DNA of 64,000 nucleotides from Fibrella rubiginis. GTDB taxonomy: Bacteria; Bacteroidota; Bacteroidia; Cytophagales; Spirosomataceae. The DNA lies in the NCBI RefSeq assembly GCF_017353185.1, contig NZ_JAFMYV010000001.1, positions 744,001 through 808,000 of the forward strand. Reading direction: 5' to 3'. Under the pieces are notes generated by a model. It was not told where the DNA came from, ran no database searches, and saw only the letters and a list, made by a program, of their open reading frames with translations. The translations under genes were made by a program, and so were the position numbers. Numbering within the stretch: position 1 is the stretch's first letter; every line of letters begins with the position of its first letter. Positions 17,513 to 27,060 of the stretch are shown in pieces.

Positions 17513-18220
17513 ATGACTGATGTAGCCGCCTATCAACCCCTTCGTAGCATCAAAAGCTGGGCCGAAGAAGACCGCCCCCGCGAAAAATTGATGCTGAAAG
17601 GGAAAGCTGCCTTAACCGACGCCGAATTGTTGGCCATTCTGGTTAATTCGGGCACCGCCGACCTATCGGCAGTAGACGTGGCGCGGAAAATTCTGGAGGG
17701 TGTAGGCAGCAGTCTGCACGAACTGGCGAAGCGCAACGTGAAAGAACTTTCCAAATTTCGGGGTATTGGCGAGGCACGGGCCATCACCATTGTGGCAGCC
17801 CTGGAACTGGGTCGCCGTCGGCGGGAGCAGGAGCCGGTGCAACGGCGGCGTATCACCTGCTCACGCGATGCCTATGATGAAATTCGTCCGCATCTGCTCG
17901 ATGTACCACATGAAGAATTTTGGGTGCTGCTGCTAAATCGGAGCAACGAAGTAATCCGGCCTGTTCAGATCAGTGCGGGGGGCATTTCGGGCACCGTGGC
18001 CGACCCGCGCATTATTTTCAAAGCGGGCCTGGAACAACTGGCCAGCGGTATTATTCTGGTGCACAACCACCCGTCGGGTAACCTGACGCCCTCACAGGCC
18101 GACCGTGACCTGACCCGCAAGCTCAAAGACGGTGCCCGCCTGCTCGACATGCCGATCCTGGACCACCTCATCTTCTCCGACCGTTCTTACCTAAGCTTCG
18201 CGGACGAGGGGATTTTATAG
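17513..18220 (+). CDS. radC: RadC family JAB-domain protein
   Basis: 235 residues from ATG 17513 (MTDVAAYQPLRSIKSWAEEDRPREKL, the usual RadC start; an earlier in-frame start overlaps the terminator). The N-terminal helix-hairpin-helix part is at about 20-95 (LSKFRGIGEARA). The C-terminal MPN/JAMM domain carries the metal site HNHPSGNLTPSQAD with His184, His186 and Asp197. The family was named for DNA repair but its true role is unsettled. Full length with all metal ligands, so presumably active. Confidence 0.95.
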   Translation: MTDVAAYQPLRSIKSWAEEDRPREKLMLKGKAALTDAELLAILVNSGTADLSAVDVARKILEGVGSSLHELAKRNVKELSKFRGIGEARAITIVAALELGRRRREQEPVQRRRITCSRDAYDEIRPHLLDVPHEEFWVLLLNRSNEVIRPVQISAGGISGTVADPRIIFKAGLEQLASGIILVHNHPSGNLTPSQADRDLTRKLKDGARLLDMPILDHLIFSDRSYLSFADEGIL

Positions 18221-18306
18221 TTGGATACTGGACATTGGACACTAGGTAGCTGACATTCCTTGTTGCCCAACCTCCAGCGTCCAATATCCAGCATCCAGTG
18301 TCCAAC
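18220..18306. repeat. Imperfect heptamer hairpin F
   Basis: Between two plus-strand genes. The left side reads GGATACT GGACATT GGACACT. The reverse complement of the right side (18271-18306) reads GGACACT GGATGCT GGATATT GGACGCT GGAGG. Both are 7-bp word arrays of the same family, three versus four units, so the pairing is imperfect. No GCTnnCGCG core is present. Confidence 0.7.
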
Positions 18307-18323
18307 ATTCCCCTTCTTTCCCC

Positions 18324-18950
18324 ATGAAAAACCTCATTTTCGACCTTGGCGACGTGATTATTCCGATTGATCTGCGGGCTCCGTTGCGCAATTTTGCTAT
18401 GCTGGCTAACATGGCTGAAGCTGATGCCGAGGCCCTCTGGAAGCAGCACGGCATCTGGCAGCAACACGAAACCGGCCTCATCGACGACGATACGTTCCGG
18501 GCGGCGGTGCGCGAGATCATGGGCAATCGACCCAATACGCCTGCTCATTGGGCTGATGAAGTGATTGATACAGCCTGGAATTCGGTGCTGCTTGACCTGC
18601 CCGTTGAGCGGATTGACCGGATCCGGGAGTTGGCTTCGCGCTACCGGGTTTTCATGCTCAGCAACACCAACGCCATTCACATTCGGGAGGTGAACCGGCG
18701 CCTGGTTTCGCTGGGGCAACCCACGCTGGAGGAAATTTTTGAGCGGGTATTTTATTCCCACGAGTTGAAAATGGCGAAACCCAGCCCCGACATTTTTCAG
18801 CATGTACTGGGCGAGGCGGGTCTGGTAGCCGAAGAAACCGCCTTTTTCGATGATAACGCGGGGAACATCAGGGCGGCGGCTGCGTTAGGTATTCAGGCAG
18901 TACACGTGGTGCCGCCGAAAACAATGCTGGACTACCTTCAGGATTTTTAG
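18324..18950 (+). CDS. HAD-IA phosphatase, YihX-like
   Basis: 208 residues. The HAD motifs are present: nucleophile Asp7 in FDLGDV (motif I), Ser in MLSNTN (motif II), Lys in KMAKPSPDIF (motif III) and the acidic pair in FFDDNAGNI (motif IV). Gly replaces the usual second Asp of motif I, as in E. coli YihX, and the cap region and the SNTN / FFDDN wording also match that protein, an alpha-D-glucose-1-phosphate phosphatase. A sugar-phosphate substrate is therefore the best guess. Flanked by degenerate hairpins on both sides. Confidence 0.88.
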   Translation: MKNLIFDLGDVIIPIDLRAPLRNFAMLANMAEADAEALWKQHGIWQQHETGLIDDDTFRAAVREIMGNRPNTPAHWADEVIDTAWNSVLLDLPVERIDRIRELASRYRVFMLSNTNAIHIREVNRRLVSLGQPTLEEIFERVFYSHELKMAKPSPDIFQHVLGEAGLVAEETAFFDDNAGNIRAAAALGIQAVHVVPPKTMLDYLQDF

Positions 18951-18959
18951 ACCAACCCT

Positions 18960-19022
18960 GAATGCTGGACATGGGACTCAACAAGTTGTTCCATAGTGTC
19001 CAATCGTCAACGTCCAGCTTCT
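18960..19022. repeat. Degenerate heptamer-type inverted repeat G
   Basis: Left side TGCTGGACATGGGACT and right side GTGTCCAATCGTCAACGTCCAGC pair only partly. The GGACATT-like words resemble those of element F, 650 bp upstream. It lies between two plus-strand genes. Probably a decayed copy. Confidence 0.45.
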
Positions 19023-19035
19023 ACTATCATTACTA

Positions 19036-20193
19036 ATGCAACGACCTAAGTACTGGCTTCATATTCTCCTGTTTCTGATTACCATGGTTACCACTACTGC
19101 CGCTGGAGCCGAGTGGATGTATGGTCGGTTTTTTGTTCCGCCATCCAGTACTGGTGCCCTGGGCTGGCCTGAATTCTGGGCTGGCCTGAACTTCTCAATC
19201 CCGTTTCTGACCGTACTGACGGTGCATGAATTCGGGCATTATTTTGTGGCGAAAGCCAACCGTGTTCGGGTTACGCTGCCTTATTACATTCCGCTCTGGC
19301 TGGGTTTTGGGCTGGGGCAGAGCATTGGCACGATGGGTGCGTTCATCCGCATTCAGGAGTTCATCAGCAGCCGCCGAAAATACTTCGATATTGGCATTGC
19401 CGGGCCGCTGGCGGGGTTTGTGGTGGCGCTGGCGTTACTTTGGTACGGCTTTTCGCACTTGCCCCCTATCGACTACATATTTACCATTCACCCTGAATAC
19501 AAAAAATTCGGGCTGGATTATGGCAAGCACGTGAGCGACGAAATTGCCATGGGAAAGGTGTCGGCGGTGGCGTTTGGTGATAACCTGCTGTTCTGGTTTT
19601 TCAAGACGTACGTGGCTGACCCCAGCCGGATGCCACACCCGTACGAGATGGTGCATTATCCATACCTGCTGGCGGGCTACCTGTCTTTGTTTTTCACCTC
19701 GCTCAATCTCATCCCTATCGGCCAGCTCGACGGCGGGCACGTGCTCTACGGGCTGATTGGCCGCAAGCGGTTCAACGCGCTGGCTCCCGTGCTGTTCACC
19801 GGGTTTGTCTTCTACGCCGGGCTGGGTATGTTTAAAGTATCGGATTTTGCCACGTCAGACGATGCCGTTTTTCTGGATCAGTTCAGCAAACTTATTTTCT
19901 ACGTCACCGCCCTGTTCCTGATGTTTTCGCGGGTGACCGGGCAGTGGATTACCAACCTGTTGATCGCGCTATCTGTCGTAGCCGTGCAGTTTGGTGTGTC
20001 GTTTTTCTTCCCGCAGGTAGAAGGATACTCCGGTTTTCTGGTATTTGGTTTTGTGCTGGGTCGTTTTCTGGGTATCTACCACCCCGAAACGGAAGAAGAC
20101 GAACCCCTCAGCACCGGTCGGCAACTGCTAGGCTGGCTGGCCCTGCTGGTGTTTCTGCTCTGCTTTAGCCCTAAGCCGTTTGTGTTTTCGTAA
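19036..20193 (+). CDS. Site-2 protease family (M50) membrane metalloprotease
   Basis: 385 residues, about seven hydrophobic segments. The zinc site HEFGH (His64, Glu65, His68) lies in the second membrane region. The third ligand is Asp232 in IPIGQLDGGHVLYGL. This is the S2P/M50 intramembrane protease layout, in the subgroup lacking a PDZ domain, close to plant EGY-like proteins in its HEFGHYFVAKANRVRVTLPYYIPL wording. Substrates are unknown; in other bacteria such proteases release membrane-held regulators. Confidence 0.9.
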   Translation: MQRPKYWLHILLFLITMVTTTAAGAEWMYGRFFVPPSSTGALGWPEFWAGLNFSIPFLTVLTVHEFGHYFVAKANRVRVTLPYYIPLWLGFGLGQSIGTMGAFIRIQEFISSRRKYFDIGIAGPLAGFVVALALLWYGFSHLPPIDYIFTIHPEYKKFGLDYGKHVSDEIAMGKVSAVAFGDNLLFWFFKTYVADPSRMPHPYEMVHYPYLLAGYLSLFFTSLNLIPIGQLDGGHVLYGLIGRKRFNALAPVLFTGFVFYAGLGMFKVSDFATSDDAVFLDQFSKLIFYVTALFLMFSRVTGQWITNLLIALSVVAVQFGVSFFFPQVEGYSGFLVFGFVLGRFLGIYHPETEEDEPLSTGRQLLGWLALLVFLLCFSPKPFVFS

Positions 20194-20206
20194 TAATTTA
20201 GTTGAG

Positions 20207-20366
20207 GTAGCTTCGCGCTAGTGGCGTATTGCTGACGCGCGGCCCTTCGACAAGCTCAGGGTGACACAGAACTTGAATCAAGCTCACTGAGCTGCTTTAG
20301 ATAGGCTGTCACCCTGAGCCTGTCGAAGGGCCGCGCGTCAGCAATACGCCACTAGCGCGAAACTAC
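20207..20366. repeat. Long hairpin H (60-bp arms)
   Basis: Arms 20207-20266 and 20307-20366 match at 58 of 60 positions, with a 40-bp loop. Each arm contains the cores CTTCGCGCTAG and GCTGACGCGCG and ends with the CCCTTCGACA(A/G)GCTCAGGGTGACA module, which is also the inner part of element B. The heptamer array is absent here. It separates two plus-strand genes. Confidence 0.95.
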
Positions 20367-20407
20367 GTCAGCGATCACATCGCACCAGCAGCCACTAGAC
20401 CCCGTCC

Positions 20408-21643
20408 ATGCTTCTCTACAACCTCTCCATTTTCCTCTATGGCCTGGCCATTCGGCTGGTGGCTCCGTTCAACCGGAAGGCGCGGCTGCTGGTGGCGGGG
20501 CGGGCGCGGTGGCGTGAACCATTTGCCCTGAAACCACTCGACTTAGCGCGGCCTGTGGCGTGGTTTCATGCCGCCTCGCTGGGCGAGTTTGAGCAGGGGA
20601 GGCCCGTTATCGAAGCGTTTCGGCAACAACATCCAGATTACCAGATTGTGTTGTCGTTTTTTTCACCGTCGGGCTACGAGGTGCGGAAGAACTACGCCGG
20701 TGCCGACGTAGTCACCTACCTCCCCGCCGATACCGCCGCCAACGCCCGCGACTGGCTGGCGGTGGTGCGTCCCCAAAAAGCGTTTTTCATCAAGTACGAA
20801 TTCTGGTATCACTACCTCCGCGCCCTGCACGAAGCCGGAGTAGAAACGATTTCGTTTTCGGCTATTTTTCGGTCCAATCAGTTCTTTTTCAAGCCCTGGG
20901 GTGGCTTTTACCGAAAACTGCTGACCTACTTCAACCACATTTTCGTACAAAACCAAGCCTCGGTGGATCTGCTCCGTGGTATTGGCATCACCCAGGTAAC
21001 GCTGGCGGGCGATACCCGTTTCGACCGGGTGGCGCAGGTGGCGGCGGGCAAACGGGCTATTCCCGAAGTGGCTCGTTTTGTGGGCAACGACCCGGTGCTG
21101 GTAGTGGGCAGTGCCTGGGCGGCTGATATGGCCGTGCTGATCCCGTTTCTGAACCGGTTCAACCAGCCATTACGCGTGATCATTGCCCCCCACGAGATCC
21201 ATCCCGACCAAATCAGCGGCTGGCAGTCGCAGTTGAGGAAGCCCTCCATTCTCTTTTCCGCGATTGATCAATTGACTGACAGTCAGTTTGCAGACGCCCA
21301 ATGCCTGTTTATTGACAACATTGGTATGCTAACGTCGCTGTATCAATACGGCACGTTTGCGTTTATCGGCGGGGCGTTTGGCAAGGGGCTGCACAACTGC
21401 CTTGAAGCCGCTACGTTTGGCCTTCCTCTTTTCTTCGGACCCAATTACCAGAAATTTCAGGAAGCCATAGACCTGGTGGCCCAGGGCGGTGCGTTTCCGG
21501 TTCAGAGCACAACTGATTTATCATTGATCGTCGGCGATCTATACAAAGATGCCCCGGCCCGCGAACGGGCCGGGGCAATTTGTCAACAGTACGTAGCCCA
21601 CAATGTGGGCGCAACGGAGAAAATAAGTAGCAGCTGGCAGTAG
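20408..21643 (+). CDS. waaA: 3-deoxy-D-manno-octulosonic acid (Kdo) transferase
   Basis: 411 residues. It transfers Kdo from CMP-Kdo to lipid A precursors at the inner face of the cytoplasmic membrane. An N-terminal membrane anchor (about residues 1-20) is followed by the GT-B fold. WFHAASLGEFEQ contains the conserved catalytic Glu60, and the N-terminal domain ends with GDTRFDRV. The C-terminal nucleotide-binding domain has GAFGKGLHNCLEAATFGLPLFFGPNY. Full length. It agrees with LpxH at 59.7 kb as evidence for Kdo-lipid A. Confidence 0.95.
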   Translation: MLLYNLSIFLYGLAIRLVAPFNRKARLLVAGRARWREPFALKPLDLARPVAWFHAASLGEFEQGRPVIEAFRQQHPDYQIVLSFFSPSGYEVRKNYAGADVVTYLPADTAANARDWLAVVRPQKAFFIKYEFWYHYLRALHEAGVETISFSAIFRSNQFFFKPWGGFYRKLLTYFNHIFVQNQASVDLLRGIGITQVTLAGDTRFDRVAQVAAGKRAIPEVARFVGNDPVLVVGSAWAADMAVLIPFLNRFNQPLRVIIAPHEIHPDQISGWQSQLRKPSILFSAIDQLTDSQFADAQCLFIDNIGMLTSLYQYGTFAFIGGAFGKGLHNCLEAATFGLPLFFGPNYQKFQEAIDLVAQGGAFPVQSTTDLSLIVGDLYKDAPARERAGAICQQYVAHNVGATEKISSSWQ

Positions 21644-21659
21644 CATTCTTTACGGCTAC

Positions 21660-24224
21660 TTACTTTTCCAGCATCTTAATAAAATAACCCCCCACTACCG
21701 ACCGCGCCTGAAACCCGACTTTGTGGCCGTTGGTGGTTTCGTGCCAGTCGTTGAGCGGTACGCGGTCGGGGCTTTCGGTGGCGAAACGGAGGATCGGTTT
21801 GATGAGTGATTCGAAGTCCTCCTGCTTGTTGGCGAGGGTGGCTGTCCAGACAATCCAGTCCGATTTGGTGTAGGTGCGGCGGCTGTCGAGCGGCAGGCCA
21901 AACGGCTGCTGTTTGGTGAGGTAAAAGGCCACTTCCTGTTGCGCTACTTCCTCCGGAAAGATGTTCAGCTTCAATAGTTTATCCCAGATCAGGTTGTACT
22001 TCTGGCTCCAGGTACCGGGGTTGTCAAACGTCAGGGTGTAGTGGGTGCCGGTGGGGTCTTTGGCCAGTGTCATCCACTGTTTAGCCAGGTAGCGGGCCAG
22101 CCTCAGGTACTCCGTTTCGGTGGTGGCGTCGCCCAGTTTTCCGGCCAGATAACCATAGCTGGCAATGCCCATGATAGCCTTTACGCTCAGGTTGGCATTG
22201 CGGGCAATGTGCCCGGCAAAGTCGTCGGTGCAAAGTTGGTTTGTAGGGTCAAAACCATGCTGCTTCAGGTACGTTACCCAGGTGGTCAGCGCAGACCAAT
22301 GCTGCCGGGCATAGTTGGCATTGCCTTCTACGTGGGCCAGGGCGGCGGTCAGAATCAGCATGTTACCACATTCTTCCACGGGCATATCTTCGCCGTAGGT
22401 TTGGCCGTTGGCAATGGGGTAGGTACCCACGTCGTGCGCCGCGAAGGGTTTGGTCCACCGCCCGCTTTCCGAGTAATGGAAAATGGGTTCCAGCATCCCT
22501 TTCAGCAGCGTAGGGTTGTATTTCAGGAACAGCGGTGCCGACGGATACGTCACGTCGACAGTGCCGATGGAGCCGTTTGAGAAATTCTCTTTCGAGAAAA
22601 ACAGGGGTTGGCCATTGGGGCCGGCCATTGGTGGCCCCGCCACAAGTTTATGAGCGGCAATAGCCTGCCGATACGCCAGCACACACAGGTCGGCGTAGGT
22701 GGTGCCACCCGCTTTCAGGGCGTCGGTATACAGCGATCTGTCGAAAGCCGTACAGGTCTTTTTCAGCGTAACATAGTCTGATTCTGCCGCGGAAAGGGCT
22801 TTTTCCATAACCAGTTCAGACCCAATGGTGCTGTTTTGCCGGTCGTAGCGCCGCCACCAGGCGTTGAGGGGCTGACCAACGTACTCAATGGCTTTCAGGT
22901 CGTCGTAGCCCACCAGCAGGTGACGCTCTACGGGTTTGTCGGCCACGCGCCCCAGGTTAAACGAGGTAGCCAGCACCACGGTGCTGTCGGTAATCATGTT
23001 GGGACGACCACCCGCCCGGATATCGGAAACGAGTCCCTCACGCTCGAACTGATTCACCGACCCGGCCATGGTGCCAATGCGGTGGCTGGTGCCGGTCTGG
23101 CCCGGTGCGGCGATGTACAGATGCCCCCAGTCGATGCGGACGTTATCGCCTTTTTTACCCAGTATTTTCTGTTCGGCGGTGCCTACTCGCAGCCAGTTCA
23201 ACGGCTGTTTTCCAGCCACGCGCCCGCGCCGCCACGTTACGGGCTGACCGGGGTTATCAACGGCAATGTCAGACGAAGCGTCTTGGTATATCTCCACCTG
23301 ATGTTCCTGACCGTCGAGCGATTGTGTCGTGTAGGTTATGTACTGAACGGGCCGCGATAGCACATCCAGATTGTCCATGAGCAGCGGTGCCATAAACGTC
23401 ACGGTCAGGCCCACGCCGCCTGCCTCAAACGTATACTGCGACCGCGTGGCCGACAGTTGTTTGCCTGTTTGCGTGGCTGCGCGCAGATCCATGCTCCGTT
23501 CCTGCAACAGGCCTAAGTCCACAAACTGCTGACCGCCAAAGTTCTGGCTGTGAAAGGCAATGACGTTGCGACCTGGTTTCAGCAGATCGGTAGCTTGGCG
23601 CCCGGTGCTGGTGAGTTCGTAGTTGGGCGATACGCCACTCGCGCCCGCCACCCGCTGTCCGTTTATGAACAGTTCGTAGTTGTCATTATAGATGGCGTTG
23701 ACCAGTAACCGCCCCTGCGGCACCCGGTCGAGCACCACCTCGCGGCGCACCCAGATATCGTTGGTTGTCCAGGCCGTTTTGTCGCCAGGCCGTGAGCCAA
23801 ATGGGGCTTGTCCGGTTGCCCATTGGCTATCATCAAACCTGGGTTGCATCCACTGGTCAGAGCCGGGCGAATCAGTTCGGAATTTGGCTTCGTAGGGTGT
23901 GTAGCTCGCCCCGACCTGGCGGGGTTGTGCCGCCCGCATCACGGTGTCGCCCACAAACGTAGGGTTGCCCATGAAGCGAAAAACAGTGCCATCAACGCGC
24001 AGCAGGCCATTTAATGCGTGAGGGCGACCCGTCCAGTGACGGGTGGGCTGGTCGTTGAGTTGATCACCAAATGACCAGATGCTGGTGTAGGGATCAACCG
24101 TAATGAGGGGGGTAGCGGGCGGGTTCAATGCTGCGCTGGCCGCACCGATGAGGGACTGAGAGTGTCCGTCGTTGAGGTTCATAAAAACGAGAAGTAGTGC
24201 AAGTACAAGTGGTCTTGCAAACAT
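21660..24224 (-). CDS. Glutaminase-family protein (DUF4964/DUF5127/DUF4965/DUF1793)
   Basis: 854 residues from ATG 24224 (MFARPLVLALLLVF begins the signal peptide; a start at 24260 would add 12 residues). Successive parts are: PLITVDPYTSIWSFGDQLND (DUF4964), a jelly-roll segment with VLDRVPQGRLLVNAIYNDNYELFING, the DUF5127/4965 region with TVDVTYPSAPLFLKYNP and FAAHDVGTYPIANGQTYGEDMPVEECGNM, and a C-terminal helical DUF1793-like region. Related fungal proteins were reported as glutaminase A, but in Bacteroidota the fold suggests a glycoside-hydrolase-like periplasmic enzyme. The inserted beta domain between DUF4964 and DUF5127 is a notable extension. It is convergent with waaA. Confidence 0.85.
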   Translation of the reverse strand: MFARPLVLALLLVFMNLNDGHSQSLIGAASAALNPPATPLITVDPYTSIWSFGDQLNDQPTRHWTGRPHALNGLLRVDGTVFRFMGNPTFVGDTVMRAAQPRQVGASYTPYEAKFRTDSPGSDQWMQPRFDDSQWATGQAPFGSRPGDKTAWTTNDIWVRREVVLDRVPQGRLLVNAIYNDNYELFINGQRVAGASGVSPNYELTSTGRQATDLLKPGRNVIAFHSQNFGGQQFVDLGLLQERSMDLRAATQTGKQLSATRSQYTFEAGGVGLTVTFMAPLLMDNLDVLSRPVQYITYTTQSLDGQEHQVEIYQDASSDIAVDNPGQPVTWRRGRVAGKQPLNWLRVGTAEQKILGKKGDNVRIDWGHLYIAAPGQTGTSHRIGTMAGSVNQFEREGLVSDIRAGGRPNMITDSTVVLATSFNLGRVADKPVERHLLVGYDDLKAIEYVGQPLNAWWRRYDRQNSTIGSELVMEKALSAAESDYVTLKKTCTAFDRSLYTDALKAGGTTYADLCVLAYRQAIAAHKLVAGPPMAGPNGQPLFFSKENFSNGSIGTVDVTYPSAPLFLKYNPTLLKGMLEPIFHYSESGRWTKPFAAHDVGTYPIANGQTYGEDMPVEECGNMLILTAALAHVEGNANYARQHWSALTTWVTYLKQHGFDPTNQLCTDDFAGHIARNANLSVKAIMGIASYGYLAGKLGDATTETEYLRLARYLAKQWMTLAKDPTGTHYTLTFDNPGTWSQKYNLIWDKLLKLNIFPEEVAQQEVAFYLTKQQPFGLPLDSRRTYTKSDWIVWTATLANKQEDFESLIKPILRFATESPDRVPLNDWHETTNGHKVGFQARSVVGGYFIKMLEK

Positions 24225-24392
24225 ACATTTCGTTGATATACTATTGCATCTATAGAACATATTTTTTAACTATTTTAATGTGGAGCAGCATAGGCGGCTG
24301 TTTTACTCTTTAATCGGACCGGTATAATCTGTTACAGCAACAAAGGCCCGACGTAAGCGAACATATCGACCTCATTTTGTCTTCTAACCTAA

Positions 24393-25517
<1,125 letters not shown>

Positions 25518-25520
25518 GGG

Positions 25521-25664
25521 AATGAACAATGAATAATGTACAATGTACAATGTACAATGTACAATGTACAATGTACAATGTACAATGTACAATGAACAAT
25601 GGCTTCGCGAACTGGTCGTCCGAGCGCAAAGTCATTGTACATTGTACATTATTCATTGTTCATT
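25521..25664. repeat. Heptamer hairpin I with (GTACAAT)8 expansion
   Basis: The left side is eleven consecutive 7-bp words at 25524-25600: GAACAAT, GAATAAT, eight perfect GTACAAT, then GAACAAT. The right side at 25633-25664 holds four complementary words. The outermost 32 bp (25521-25552 against 25633-25664) pair perfectly, so the extra seven words bulge on the left. The core GGCTTCGCGA follows at about 25600. Located between two plus-strand genes; translation of the arms gives meaningless HCTLYIV / NVQCTMY peptides. Confidence 0.95.
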
Positions 25665-25673
25665 AGTCAACGC

Positions 25674-26927
25674 ATGCGCTCAAGTCTGTACTCCCTGCTC
25701 CTTACGCTCTGCCTTTCCACCGCTGCTTTTGCCCAAAAAACGTTGCTGCTGCGCCCGGCGCGGGTTTTCGATGGAGAGGCCATGCACGAGAGTTGGTCTG
25801 TCCGGGTGAAGAATGACCGAATTGATGCCGTCGGGCCTGCCGCCAGCCTTGCCCCAGCGGCCACTGATTCGGTGATCAACTTGCCGGGTGCTACGTTGCT
25901 GCCAGGCTTGATCGAGGGGCATTCGCACCTGCTGTTGCACCCTTACAACGAAACGCCGTGGGACGATCAGGTGCTGCGCGAAGCCCGGTCTATGCGGGTG
26001 GCGCGGGCTACGGTACACACCCAGAAAACGTTGCGGGCAGGCTTCACCACCGTGCGCGACCTGGGTACGGAAGGGGCTGATTATGATGATGTTGGTTTGA
26101 AACAGGCCATTGATAAGGGCGTCATTCCGGGGCCGCGCATGATCGTGGCTACGCGGGCGCTTATTGCCACAGGCAGCTACGCCCCCAAAGGCTTCAGCCC
26201 CGACATCGACGTGCCGCAGGGAGCCGAAGAAGCCGACGGCCACGACCGGCTCATTCAGGCCGTGCGGCGGCAGATTGGCAAAGGGGCCGACGTGATCAAG
26301 GTCTATGCGGATTACCGCTGGGGCCTCATGGGCGAGGCCAAACCAACCTTTACGCTCGACGAACTGAAGACCATTGTGGAAGTAGCCAAAAGCAGCGGTC
26401 GGGGGGTGGTGGCCCATGCCGGGTCGGTCGAGGGGATGCGGCGGGCTATTCTGGCGGGCTGCGAAACGCTGGAACATGGCGACGCCGGTACGCCCGAAAT
26501 TTTTGCCCTCATGAAGCAGCATGGCACTGCGCTTTGCCCCACCGTGGCGGCGGGTGATGCCATTGCACAGTACCGCGGCTGGAAACGGGGAACGCCTGAA
26601 CCTACCCGGCTGAAAGAAAAGCGGGAAACGGTCAAACAGGCACTGGCGGCGGGTGTCACCATCTGCGCCGGGGGCGACGTAGGTGTGTTTCCGCACGGCG
26701 ACAACGCCCGCGAACTGGAATTGATGGTCGACTACGGCATGACACCCGTGGCCGTGTTGCGCTCTGCCACATCGGTCAACGCTGACGTCTTTCACCTGGC
26801 CGACCGGGGTCGCATCCGGGCTGGCTTGCTGGCCGATATGGTGGTGGTAACGGGTGACCCCACGCGGCAAATAAGCGACATACGGCGCGTGGTGCTGGTG
26901 ATCAAAGGCGGGGCGGTGGTGAAATAA
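25674..26927 (+). CDS. Exported amidohydrolase (imidazolonepropionase-like)
   Basis: 417 residues from ATG 25674, chosen because a signal peptide starts there (MRSSLYSLLLTLCLSTAAFAQ); an upstream in-frame start lies in the hairpin. The metal-dependent hydrolase barrel has EGHSHLLLHP (first His pair), VVAHAGSVEGM, and a conserved Asp in GGDVGVFPHGDN. The terminal composite beta-sandwich is recognised by RIRAGLLADMVVVTGDP. The subgroup with HSHLLLHPYNE and KQALAAGVTICAGGDVGVF is often annotated as Xaa-Pro dipeptidase or prolidase-like. Periplasmic; substrate unknown. Confidence 0.9.
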   Translation: MRSSLYSLLLTLCLSTAAFAQKTLLLRPARVFDGEAMHESWSVRVKNDRIDAVGPAASLAPAATDSVINLPGATLLPGLIEGHSHLLLHPYNETPWDDQVLREARSMRVARATVHTQKTLRAGFTTVRDLGTEGADYDDVGLKQAIDKGVIPGPRMIVATRALIATGSYAPKGFSPDIDVPQGAEEADGHDRLIQAVRRQIGKGADVIKVYADYRWGLMGEAKPTFTLDELKTIVEVAKSSGRGVVAHAGSVEGMRRAILAGCETLEHGDAGTPEIFALMKQHGTALCPTVAAGDAIAQYRGWKRGTPEPTRLKEKRETVKQALAAGVTICAGGDVGVFPHGDNARELELMVDYGMTPVAVLRSATSVNADVFHLADRGRIRAGLLADMVVVTGDPTRQISDIRRVVLVIKGGAVVK

Positions 26928-27029
26928 CCGCTTCCTGCAGGCGTTGTCAACATGGGTGCTATCGCTCCTTTAACCCCCTTTTAAGCCGCGTTCAACGACA
27001 TTTTAACCACCTGCTGACTGGGGGGGAGG

Positions 27030-27037
27030 TAGCTTTG
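27030..27037 (+). promoter_or_regulatory. Candidate -7 element upstream of the porin
   Basis: TAGCTTTG at 27030-27037 fits TAnnTTTG and lies 23 bp before the ATG at 27061. No TTG at the ideal distance upstream, so only half of the consensus is present. Confidence 0.45.
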
Positions 27038-27060
27038 CACTAGCATTGATACAACCAGTT

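Noticed and set aside
25524-25664. Proteins made of VQCTMYN / YIVHCTL repeats on both strands
   Set aside because: They arise from translating the (GTACAAT)n hairpin in several frames; there is no start context and no codon bias.
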